A stretch of DNA of 8,482 nt from Bacillota bacterium (GCA_023621975.1 JAMOAC010000221.1:1-8482); one strand, 5' to 3'; counted from the first letter of the stretch, positions 1 to 6,631 are shown. Notes: a model not told the origin generated them from the letters alone. Program-made: numbers and translations.

Positions 1-252
1 TGGTCCAAGAGTTCGGGGACATACCAGATAGATATCAGGTACAGTGCAGGTGCTGCCGATGCACAAAGATCAATATATGTAAACGGTAAACATGTTTCGG
101 ATTTGTCTATGCCAAAGACTGCCAACTGGGATACCTGGGGCGTTGTTTCATTAAACGTGTCACTGAATGCGGGAAAGAACACTATAAAGATAGCTTATGA
201 TCCAGGCGACTATACCGGGATTAATGTTGACGGACTTGTATTGCATCAATAA
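1..252 (+). CDS. C-terminal fragment of a CBM35/CBM6-like carbohydrate-binding protein (5' end outside window)
   Basis: Reading frame 1 is open from the first base to a TAA at 250-252 and gives 83 residues. They form the second half of a beta-sandwich carbohydrate-binding module: a G-x-Y-x-(I/V)-x-(I/L)-R-Y strand, a VNGK turn, the NWDTWG signature, a LNAGKNTIKI strand, and a closing G-I-N-V-D-G-L strand. The same landmarks occur in the same order in both CBM35-like modules of the downstream GH31 protein (RYANATGS, VNG, DWDTW or DWNTW, AGxNxI, N-(L/I)-D). The protein ends right after the module, with no dockerin or anchor. The missing N-terminal part probably holds a catalytic domain, which cannot be identified from here. 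The stop lies 87 bases before the GH31 start on the same strand, so co-transcription is likely. Module class is well supported; ligand is unknown. Confidence 0.8.
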   Translation, partial: WSKSSGTYQIDIRYSAGAADAQRSIYVNGKHVSDLSMPKTANWDTWGVVSLNVSLNAGKNTIKIAYDPGDYTGINVDGLVLHQ

Positions 253-273
253 GGCAAAAAACAGTATTTGTAC

Positions 274-302
274 AGGGATGGGGGTAACGCGCTCCCGTCC
301 CT
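274..302 (+). terminator. GC-rich intergenic hairpin, weak or partial terminator candidate
   Basis: An 11-bp stem pairs 274-284 with 292-302 (two G-T wobbles) around the 7-base loop TAACGCG, 21 bases after the upstream stop codon. No T-run follows; the next bases are TCCAATTG. It is therefore not a classical intrinsic terminator. It may attenuate or stabilise an mRNA spanning the CBM gene and the GH31 gene. Confidence 0.4.
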
Positions 303-339
303 TCCAATTGAAAACCAAAATAAAGGAGGTTAAGTTTGT

Positions 340-3300
340 ATGAACTGCTGGAGGATACTTAAGACAAAAATTATATCATTTATCATAGTCATAGCTATTG
401 TATTCAGCATGACTTTTACATTCAGCAGTACTCCGGTGAATGCTTATGTCGGTTCCCTGGGCAATGTGATATATGCTTCAGCCGGTACCGATACATTGAC
501 GCTGACGGTGGACAATGGCAGCGAGCCAGGAGATGATATTCTGGAGTTTAAGGTATTGAAAGATAACATCATAAGGGTCAACTACAGGCCAAATGGCGTA
601 ACGCCAAGCAATGATACCCCGATGATCGACCCGAATAAAACATGGGGAACCGTCGGTGCTACAATCGACGCAAGTGGAAATCCCATACTTATAATAACAA
701 ACAGTATGAGAATTGAAATATCAAAATATCCTTGCAGAACCACCATAAAAAAGGCTGACGGGACAACGCTGCTGTGGGAGCCTGATACACCTACCGGTGG
801 CGTATTTCATGACGGCATAAGATTCAAGCACGATACATCACATAATATATATGGAATCAGAGGATATAACTGTTTTGAAGGCCAAGGAGATTTATTGCGA
901 AATGACAGCAATCATCCTGCCCATGCAGGAGAGCAGGGTGATGCAGGTGGTCCGTTCATATGGAGTACGGCAGGATACGGCGTGCTTGTTGACGCAGACG
1001 GCGGGTATCCGTATACCAACAGTACAGACGGGAAGCTTGAATTCTATTATGGCGGAACGCCTGAGGAAGGCCGCAGGTATACCAAGACAGACGTTGAATA
1101 CTTTGTAATAGTCGGCGATGTTGAGGATATAATGAGCGGATTTGCCGAAATTACAGGCAAATCGCCCATGCTGCCCAAGTGGTCAATGGGTTTTTCCAAT
1201 TTTGAATGGGATTGCAATGAAAGTGAAGTCCTCAGTATTATAGACACCTACAGGGCAAAAAACATTCCTATCGACGCCTATGGTTTTGATTATGACTGGA
1301 AGCGGTATGGCGAGAACAACTATGGAGAATTTACATGGAATACCAACAATTTCCCCAGCGCTTCAAGCACGTTGCTGAAGAATATCATGGATGCAAAGGG
1401 AATAAAAATGATTGGCATAACCAAACCGAGGATAGTTACTGTTGACTTCAGCGGCAGCAGGACGGTTCAGTATTATGACGCCAACAATAATGGGTACTGG
1501 TATCCCGGACATTACGAATATACGGATTATTTTATACCCGTTACGGTAAGAAGTATTGACCCTTATAACCAGGACTGCAGGGAATGGTTGTGGGAACATT
1601 CGAAGGACGCATTTGACAAAGGCATAGTAGGCTGGTGGAATGACGAAACCGACAAGGTATCGTCACACGGAACTGTTTACTGGTTTGGGAATTTTATGAC
1701 GACCCATATGTCACAGGCTTTGTATGAAGGGCAAAGAAGCTATTCAACAAGGAGGGTGTGGCAGACCGCAAGAACCTTCTATCCGGGTGCGCAAAGGTAT
1801 GCTACTACCCTTTGGTCAGGCGATATAGCCGTTCAATATTATAAAAACCAGATTGTTAGCTGGGCTTCAGGCTTAAAGGAACAGCGGGCTGTAATGCTTT
1901 CGTCTATAAACCTGGGCCAGCCTAAATGGGGAATGGATGGCGGAGGGTTCAACCAGAACGATGGCACTATTTATAACCCCACGCCGCAGCTTTATGCTAG
2001 ATGGATACAATTTGGAGCATTAACCCCTGTATTCAGGGTCCATGGTAACAGGTTCCATCAGCGCCAGCCATGGCATTACGGCATGACCGCCGAAGAAGTG
2101 GCAAAACATGCAATTCATCTGAGATACTCACTTATTCCGTATATTTATTCGTATGAAAGACAAGCCTATGAAACGGGAATAGGTCTTGTAAAGCCCTTAT
2201 TGTTTGATTACCCAACAGACAACAATGTAAAGAATTATACTGATGCCTGGATGTTTGGGGACTGGCTGCTGGCGGCGCCTGTGGTGGATGAAAACCAAAC
2301 TGTTAAGGAAATTTATCTGCCTGCAGGCACGTGGATTGATTACTTCAGGGGAATTACCTACAGCGGCGGACAGACCATCAAGTACCCTGTAGATGCCGAA
2401 ACCTGGACGGACATTCCGCTGTTCATAAAGAAAGGGGCTATCATTCCTTCACAGAAGGTACTTGACTATATAGGGCAGGAAAACATAACAACGGTATTTG
2501 TCGATGTGTTCCCTGATACCGTGCAGACAAGCTTTTGCTACTACGATGACCATGGCGACAATTATGACTATGAAAACGGGGTATATTTCAAACAGGTAAT
2601 TACCGCACAGGACAATGGGGCAAACGGCATTAAAGTCAACATAGGCGGAAAGAGCGGGAGCTATAAGCCTTCACTCCAGTATTATATTGTAATGATACAC
2701 GGCAGGGCCGGAGCGAATGTAACCATAAACGGTTCAAACGCTGCCAGCTATGCTGACCTCAATGCATTAAAGGCTGCAGCGGGAGAAGGCTGGGCAAAGG
2801 GCAGAGACATATATGGTGATGTAACCTATGTTAAGGTGGCGGCAGGAAGTACAAGCGCCAAATCAATAGTAGTTACAGGAACCAGCACAGTAACGGATAC
2901 GTTTTTCAAATATGAAGCGGAAGAAGCTTCGCTTTCCGGTGAAACAACAGCTACCAAAGCTTCAGTAAACAATAACCATGCCGGTTACTCAGGTTCAGGT
3001 TTCGTAGATGGATTCCATAATGCGGGAGCGGCTGCAACCTTCTATGTTAAGGTTAAGACCGGAGGAGATTACAATGTATCATTAAGGTATGCAAATGCTA
3101 CAGGCTCCGCAAAAACCTTGAGCATATTTGTAAACGGCAAGAGAGTAAAGCAGACGACACTGCCGAATCTTCCAGACTGGGATACCTGGTCCATCAAGAC
3201 TGAGACTCTCCCGCTTACCGCAGGAAACAATATAATAACCTATAAGTACTACAGCGATGCAGGTGATACAGGAAACGTAAACCTTGACTACATTACTGTG

Positions 3301-4185
3301 CCCTTTTCAGCAGAGGTGCAGAAATATGAAGCTGAAAGCGCAGAATTGTCTGGCGGAGCAGGCGTGAACAGGGACCATTACTTCTACAGCGGTTCGGCAT
3401 TTGCAGACGGAATGACTGCTGTCGGAGCGGAAGTCAAGTTCAGGGTATATGTTCCTACAGCAGGAAACTACAAGGTAACCATGAGATATGCAAATGCGAC
3501 AGGTTCAACAAAGACAGTGAGCACATACGTAAATGGTACAGATGTGGCAACTGCCAGCCTTTCCAATCTCACCGATTGGAATACATGGGGCAACTATGAG
3601 CAGACATTGTTACTCAATGCCGGGGAGAACACAATTGCTTACAGGTACGATTCCGGAGACAGCGGAAACATAAATATTGACAGAATACTTGTGTCAACAA
3701 CTACGCCGGGCACTCCGGAATCTGAGAAAAATTATCTTGACAATTCAGGGTTCGACAGGCCTTACGGCTATAGCAGCAACTGGACCGAGTGGCATCCTTA
3801 TGGACAGAGTTTGGCTTACGGCATAGATGCCGGAAACACCATGAATCCTCCGGATTCAGCGTGGACAGGGGATATGAGAGCCTACTTCTGGTCTCCTTCA
3901 GCATACAAGCAGAGCATACACCAGCAGGTTTCAGTTCCAAACGGTACTTACAGATTTGAAGCATGGGTGAGGTTGAAAAATGTTACTCCCTATATCGCGA
4001 GAGCCGAAATATCAAATTACGGCGGTGACAGAATAGATATAAACATTTCAAATGACGGAGTGTGGAAATATATCTGCTATAACAACATTAACGTGACAAC
4101 GGGTGTTGTTGATATTGGATTCTATGTTGATTCACCGGGTGCAACCATACTTCACATTGATGATGTCAGATTGGTGAAACAATAA
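340..4185 (+). CDS. Secreted GH31 family glycosidase with two CBM35-like modules and a C-terminal CBM4/9-like domain
   Basis: Predicted extracellular retaining alpha-glycosidase or transglycosylase of family GH31, 1281 residues. A signal peptide spans about 1-35 (K8/K10, hydrophobic core 11-28, likely cleavage after VNA35). Next come an N-terminal beta-sandwich (about 36-265), the catalytic barrel (about 275-640) and proximal and distal C-terminal beta domains (about 640-845; the distal one is DUF5110-like with YYDDHGD at 734-740). CBM35-like modules follow at about 855-989 and 993-1119, a T/P/G-rich linker, and a final jelly-roll of CBM4/9 type at about 1131-1281, starting N-Y-L-D-N-S-G-F-D and ending H-I-D-D-V-R-L. 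The likely nucleophile is D435 in WWNDETDK, and the likely acid/base is D495 in WSGDI. Other GH31-like sites are FDYDW (316-320) and FRVHG (565-569). The nucleophile loop departs from the usual W-x-D-M-N-E, so the sugar specificity (glucoside, xyloside, GalNAc, transglycosylation) is open. The ATG is supported by AAAGGAGGT at 322-330 and by the signal peptide. No dockerin or SLH domain is present. Confidence 0.92.
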   Translation: MNCWRILKTKIISFIIVIAIVFSMTFTFSSTPVNAYVGSLGNVIYASAGTDTLTLTVDNGSEPGDDILEFKVLKDNIIRVNYRPNGVTPSNDTPMIDPNKTWGTVGATIDASGNPILIITNSMRIEISKYPCRTTIKKADGTTLLWEPDTPTGGVFHDGIRFKHDTSHNIYGIRGYNCFEGQGDLLRNDSNHPAHAGEQGDAGGPFIWSTAGYGVLVDADGGYPYTNSTDGKLEFYYGGTPEEGRRYTKTDVEYFVIVGDVEDIMSGFAEITGKSPMLPKWSMGFSNFEWDCNESEVLSIIDTYRAKNIPIDAYGFDYDWKRYGENNYGEFTWNTNNFPSASSTLLKNIMDAKGIKMIGITKPRIVTVDFSGSRTVQYYDANNNGYWYPGHYEYTDYFIPVTVRSIDPYNQDCREWLWEHSKDAFDKGIVGWWNDETDKVSSHGTVYWFGNFMTTHMSQALYEGQRSYSTRRVWQTARTFYPGAQRYATTLWSGDIAVQYYKNQIVSWASGLKEQRAVMLSSINLGQPKWGMDGGGFNQNDGTIYNPTPQLYARWIQFGALTPVFRVHGNRFHQRQPWHYGMTAEEVAKHAIHLRYSLIPYIYSYERQAYETGIGLVKPLLFDYPTDNNVKNYTDAWMFGDWLLAAPVVDENQTVKEIYLPAGTWIDYFRGITYSGGQTIKYPVDAETWTDIPLFIKKGAIIPSQKVLDYIGQENITTVFVDVFPDTVQTSFCYYDDHGDNYDYENGVYFKQVITAQDNGANGIKVNIGGKSGSYKPSLQYYIVMIHGRAGANVTINGSNAASYADLNALKAAAGEGWAKGRDIYGDVTYVKVAAGSTSAKSIVVTGTSTVTDTFFKYEAEEASLSGETTATKASVNNNHAGYSGSGFVDGFHNAGAAATFYVKVKTGGDYNVSLRYANATGSAKTLSIFVNGKRVKQTTLPNLPDWDTWSIKTETLPLTAGNNIITYKYYSDAGDTGNVNLDYITVPFSAEVQKYEAESAELSGGAGVNRDHYFYSGSAFADGMTAVGAEVKFRVYVPTAGNYKVTMRYANATGSTKTVSTYVNGTDVATASLSNLTDWNTWGNYEQTLLLNAGENTIAYRYDSGDSGNINIDRILVSTTTPGTPESEKNYLDNSGFDRPYGYSSNWTEWHPYGQSLAYGIDAGNTMNPPDSAWTGDMRAYFWSPSAYKQSIHQQVSVPNGTYRFEAWVRLKNVTPYIARAEISNYGGDRIDINISNDGVWKYICYNNINVTTGVVDIGFYVDSPGATILHIDDVRLVKQ

Positions 4186-4221
4186 AAGACAGGTCCAGCA
4201 ATAATGGGTATTTTCAAAAAT

Positions 4222-4251
4222 GGGGGGTGCTGCTTAGCATCCCTCTTTTTT
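4222..4251 (+). terminator. Intrinsic terminator of the GH31 gene
   Basis: A 10-bp stem (4222-4231 with 4236-4245, two G-T wobbles) with a GCTT loop is followed directly by six T residues (4246-4251). It lies 37 bases after the GH31 stop. Five A residues at 4216-4220 precede the stem, so it could also work on the - strand. It separates the glycosidase unit from radA. Confidence 0.88.
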
Positions 4252-4291
4252 GATGAGCTATTTTTAATAAATGCGTCCGGCAAAGTTGTAT

Positions 4292-4398
4292 TGCACCTTC
4301 CAGTGGCGTTTGAAATACACCTTCCAGTTCTGCTTCCTGGAGCTGTCAAAGCCGGAATATAATTGACCCAGTGGGTCAAAATAATTCCTGCGTTGACA
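4292..4398. mobile_element. Possible remnant end of an IS21-like insertion sequence
   Basis: The 11-base string CACCTTCCAGT occurs twice, at 4294-4304 and 4318-4328, 24 bases apart. A 17-bp palindrome follows at 4363-4379, and the block could end at CGTTGACA (4391-4398), which reads TGTCAACG on the other strand. Several short direct repeats just inside a TG...CA tip are typical of IS21-family ends. No istA or istB coding sequence and no matching opposite end is visible, so at most this is a solo end or deletion remnant. The assignment rests on pattern resemblance only. A cluster of regulator sites is the alternative. Confidence 0.35.
4363..4379. repeat. 17-bp palindrome TTGACCCA-G-TGGGTCAA
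   Basis: Two perfect 8-base arms flank a single central G. There is no T-run after it, and the loop is too small for an RNA hairpin using the full arms, so a protein-binding site is more likely. It may be the transposase-binding or terminal part of the IS-like remnant, or an independent operator about 140 bases upstream of the radA -10 box. Confidence 0.6.
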
Positions 4399-4494
4399 CT
4401 ATTAAATGCCGATACTAAATAAAGTTACTTGAAAACTGATGCCTGACGAAGGGAATGATGGCTTTCTTTCTGAACAGGTTAATATTAAATAATG

Positions 4495-4523
4495 TTATTT
4501 CTGATTACAGAATATGTTATAAT
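4495..4523 (+). promoter_or_regulatory. radA promoter (extended -10)
   Basis: TGTTATAAT at 4515-4523 is a perfect -10 box (4518-4523) with the TGn extension. The hexamer 17 bases upstream (TTATTT, 4495-4500) is a poor -35, as is common for extended -10 promoters. Transcription should start near 4530, leaving a leader of about 40 bases that carries the TAGGAG ribosome binding site (4555-4560). Confidence 0.65.
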
Positions 4524-4568
4524 TTATTCAAAATACTTGGAAAAACGATATAGATAGGAGAATGGCAA

Positions 4569-5933
4569 GTGTCGAAAGCTAAAACGGTTTTTGTATGCCA
4601 GGAATGCGGATATGAGTCCAGCGGATGGCTTGGCAAATGTCCTGCCTGCAATCAGTGGAATACATTTGTCGAGGAGGTCCTTGAGGCCAAATCCGGCAGT
4701 AAGGAAAAGCCTGCCTCCAATGTTAAGGCTGTAAGTTTAACGGATATTAATGTTGATAAGGAAGAACGAAGCTCTACAGGCATAAGAGAGCTTGACAGGG
4801 TACTCGGCGGGGGAATAGTGGACGGGTCCCTTATCCTGGTAGGTGGAGATCCCGGTATTGGGAAGTCAACGCTTCTGCTGCAGGTTTGCGAAAAGGTAAA
4901 AACCGGTCGGAAAATTCTTTATGCCTCGGGGGAAGAATCGATAAAACAAATTAAAATGAGGGCGGACAGGCTTGGAGTAAACAGGCCGGATATACTTATG
5001 CTGTCCGAGACAAATTTCTCAGTAATCGAAAGGATTATAAATGCCGAGAAGCCGGGACTCGTGATTATAGATTCCATCCAGACGGTTTACAGTGACCAGC
5101 TTTCCTCGGCACCCGGCAGTGTAAGCCAGGTAAGGGAAGTTACAGGAGCGCTTATGAGGATAGCAAAGACTCTTGGCATTTCCATAATAATTGTGGGACA
5201 TGTTACCAAGGAGGGTGCAATTGCAGGCCCCAGGGTACTTGAACATATGGTTGATACGGTACTGTATTTTGAGGGAGAGAGGCATCTGAGCTATAGAATA
5301 TTGAGATCCGTAAAAAACAGGTTTGGTTCGACCAATGAGATAGGAATATTTGAAATGAGCGATACAGGTCTTATTGAGGTGGACAACCCTTCAGAAATAA
5401 TGCTTTCAGGCAGAACAGAAAGCGTGCCCGGTTCAGCCGTTGTATGCAGCCTGGAAGGTACAAGGCCAATGCTGATAGAGGTACAGGCACTTGTCTGCGA
5501 GACGAAATTCGGAATGCCGAGGAGAATGGCAACCGGCGTGGACTATAACCGCATAACGCTTCTTATGGCAGTTCTTGAAAAGCGTGTTGGCCTGCAGCTT
5601 TATAATTATGATGCCTATGTAAACGTGGTGGGAGGAATTAAGGTTGACGAGCCTGCATGCGATCTTGGGATTATAGCAGCTATTGCTTCCAGCTTTAAGA
5701 ATGTACCTGTAATGGAAAGTACGGTAATGATAGGAGAAGTAGGCCTCACAGGTGAAGTAAGGGCTGTCAGCCAGATTGACAAAAGAGTTTCTGAAGCCAG
5801 GCGGATAGGGTTTAAAAATTGTATTGTACCTGCAGGAAATATAAGCCTTCTTAAGCGCATAAAAGGAACGGGAAGTGATATCAATATTATGGCTGTCGGA
5901 AATGTTCAGGAAGCCCTTGAACTGATTACCTAA
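4569..5933 (+). CDS. radA: DNA repair protein RadA (Sms)
   Basis: RadA is a RecA-like ATPase that acts in homologous recombination, as a branch-migration or DnaB-type helicase factor. At 454 residues it has the usual family length. Domains in order: an N-terminal zinc finger with C10-x2-C13 and C24-x2-C27; a RecA-type ATPase core with Walker A GGDPGIGKST (92-101, K99) and Walker B around LVIID168; the RadA-specific KNRFG motif (249-253), which is followed by G-S-T-N-E-I-G-I-F; and a Lon-protease-like C-terminal domain from about 275. All key residues are intact. The start is GTG at 4569, 8 bases after TAGGAG; the ATG at 4562 is out of frame. It has its own promoter and is not joined to clpC, its usual upstream partner, since a GH31 gene lies there instead. 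The next gene is convergent. Confidence 0.97.
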   Translation: MSKAKTVFVCQECGYESSGWLGKCPACNQWNTFVEEVLEAKSGSKEKPASNVKAVSLTDINVDKEERSSTGIRELDRVLGGGIVDGSLILVGGDPGIGKSTLLLQVCEKVKTGRKILYASGEESIKQIKMRADRLGVNRPDILMLSETNFSVIERIINAEKPGLVIIDSIQTVYSDQLSSAPGSVSQVREVTGALMRIAKTLGISIIIVGHVTKEGAIAGPRVLEHMVDTVLYFEGERHLSYRILRSVKNRFGSTNEIGIFEMSDTGLIEVDNPSEIMLSGRTESVPGSAVVCSLEGTRPMLIEVQALVCETKFGMPRRMATGVDYNRITLLMAVLEKRVGLQLYNYDAYVNVVGGIKVDEPACDLGIIAAIASSFKNVPVMESTVMIGEVGLTGEVRAVSQIDKRVSEARRIGFKNCIVPAGNISLLKRIKGTGSDINIMAVGNVQEALELIT

Positions 5934-5963
5934 GGCCGTTACTTAAGTACACAGGGCTGCGTA

Positions 5964-6014
5964 CCTAATCACCTGATAACATGCTTAATCACCAAAGAAA
6001 TGCACTTAATCACC
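5964..6014. repeat. Three short direct repeats (YTAATCACC) between radA and the convergent gene
   Basis: CCTAATCACC (5964-5973), CTTAATCACC (5984-5993) and CTTAATCACC (6005-6014) recur every 20-21 bases. A degenerate fourth copy may overlap the radA stop, where ATTACCTAAGGC resembles the ATCACCTAAGGC after the last copy. The last copy overlaps the stop codon of the - strand gene. I find no convincing intrinsic terminator in this convergent junction. Confidence 0.6.
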
Positions 6015-6405
6015 TAAGGCTGTACTTGCCAAGAAGCTGGATTCTGTCCAGTTCTTTTAACAATATATCATATATGTTCAGGTCCAGAGTGTTGCAGATG
6101 GAAGCAAGATAGAACAGGTTTCGCCCGATTTCCTTTTCAATAATATCCTTGCAGTTGTCACACAGCTTGCCTTCCAGGTGGGTATCGAGAGCATTGTGCA
6201 CTTCATCGAATTCATCGCCCTCATTGAATGCCTGCTTTTTAGCGTTGATTTTTATGCAGCCGCAATGCGTTACAGCTTTTACAATCGAGCGGTTCACTCT
6301 TGCATTTGAATCCTGAAATTTGGTAAGTGAATCAATAATGCTCTTGTTTCTTACAAGCATATCCATTACGGTATACTGAAATTCATCAAGCACTATGTCC
6401 TTCAC
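6010..6405 (-). CDS. Conserved clostridial protein of unknown function with CxC and CxxC motifs
   Basis: This 131-residue soluble, mostly helical protein has no signal peptide or membrane segment. Two cysteine pairs, HCGC (47-50) and CDNC (82-85), lie 31 residues apart and could bind a metal or form disulfides. The segment E-K-E-I-G-R-N-L-F-Y-L (90-100) and the following helix up to L-L-K-E-L (115-119) resemble the EE-x2-D-x2-FYL...L helices of MazG-like nucleotide pyrophosphohydrolases, but the acidic metal-binding pattern is not clear. From memory, similar clostridial proteins are often labelled DUF1573; I could not verify this. The GTG start (6403-6405) has AAGGAG 8 bases upstream (complement of 6415-6420). 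A consensus promoter and a palindromic site precede it. It sits between radA and carD on the opposite strand. The gene is very likely real; its function is unknown. Confidence 0.85.
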   Translation of the reverse strand: MKDIVLDEFQYTVMDMLVRNKSIIDSLTKFQDSNARVNRSIVKAVTHCGCIKINAKKQAFNEGDEFDEVHNALDTHLEGKLCDNCKDIIEKEIGRNLFYLASICNTLDLNIYDILLKELDRIQLLGKYSLR

Positions 6406-6460
6406 AACTACTCACTCCTTAGGTGTAAAATATTCATATCCGTACATTCCTATCATTTTC

Positions 6461-6490
6461 ATTATAAGTGTTCTGACAAGTCATTGTCAA
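6461..6490 (-). promoter_or_regulatory. Consensus sigma-A promoter of the small - strand gene
   Basis: On the - strand, a perfect TTGACA (complement of 6485-6490) is followed after 18 bases by a perfect TATAAT (complement of 6461-6466). Transcription should start near 6455, giving a leader of about 50 bases with the AAGGAG site. Confidence 0.82.
6474..6489. promoter_or_regulatory. Palindromic operator candidate overlapping the leftward -35 box
   Basis: TGACAA-GTCA-TTGTCA is a perfect inverted repeat with 6-base arms and a 4-base spacer. Its right arm contains most of the leftward -35 hexamer, so a dimeric regulator bound here would block RNA polymerase. No regulator that would bind it can be named from the window. 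Confidence 0.5.
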
Positions 6491-6557
6491 TTATGGTATT
6501 TACTAGTGAGCAGAATTCAATTTTTGCTCACGGATATTGTATTTACTTTGTCAATTA
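6484..6557. repeat. Two pairs of direct repeats flanking an inverted repeat in the divergent promoter region
   Basis: TTGTCAATTA occurs at 6484-6493 and 6548-6557; GTATTTACT occurs at 6496-6504 and 6539-6547. The order is A-B, hairpin (6506-6531), B-A, with all copies in the same orientation. The outer copies lie on the leftward -35 box and just before the rightward upstream -35 box (6560). The arrangement suggests regulator binding sites, but AT-rich chance repetition is possible. Confidence 0.55.
6506..6531. repeat. Inverted repeat in the divergent control region
   Basis: GTGAGCAGAA (6506-6515) pairs with TTTTGCTCAC (6522-6531), 10 bp with one G-T wobble, around the 6-base loop TTCAAT. There is no T-run on either strand, so it is not a terminator. 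It lies between the two divergent promoter sets and is probably a DNA-level site. Confidence 0.6.
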
Positions 6558-6559
6558 AC

Positions 6560-6588
6560 TTGACTTAAAATATTACTAATGATAAAAT
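6560..6588 (+). promoter_or_regulatory. Upstream carD promoter (P2)
   Basis: TTGACT (6560-6565), a 17-base spacer and TAAAAT (6583-6588) form a sigma-A promoter with one mismatch in each hexamer. An imperfect 15-bp palindrome, GTCAATTAACTTGAC (6550-6564), overlaps its -35 box. Confidence 0.55.
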
Positions 6589-6596
6589 TAAAATTT

Positions 6597-6625
6597 TTGA
6601 CATAAATTGATATTTGTAGTATAAT
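6597..6625 (+). promoter_or_regulatory. Downstream carD promoter (P1), perfect consensus
   Basis: TTGACA (6597-6602) and TATAAT (6620-6625) are separated by exactly 17 bases, the full sigma-A consensus. The expected start is near 6632. It should drive carD-yacL-ispD strongly, and no terminator is seen before carD. Confidence 0.85.
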
Positions 6626-6631
6626 AAATAA

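Larger units (their letters stand above)
4186..4568. other. Intergenic region between the GH31 gene and radA; no gene seen
   Basis: This 383-base spacer holds the GH31 terminator, a block of direct repeats plus palindrome resembling an insertion-sequence end, about 90 bases of AT-rich DNA in which I see nothing (4399-4494), and the radA promoter and leader. The one open frame on the - strand (4152-4379) overlaps the terminator and the GH31 3' end, has no recognisable domain, and is not called. Confidence 0.7.

Noticed and set aside
3700..4185. Dockerin or cell-wall anchor at the GH31 C-terminus
   Set aside because: The C-terminal domain is a jelly-roll ending in H-I-D-D-V-R-L-V-K-Q; no duplicated calcium-binding dockerin repeats, LPXTG or SLH motifs are present.
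4152..4379. 75-residue open frame on the - strand after the GH31 gene
   Set aside because: It crosses the GH31 terminator and 3' end, has no domain or ribosome binding site, and its start falls at the end of the 17-bp palindrome.
5945..5965. GTAC...GTAC inverted repeat after radA as a terminator
   Set aside because: The pairing leaves only a 2-base loop with a mismatch and no T-run follows.
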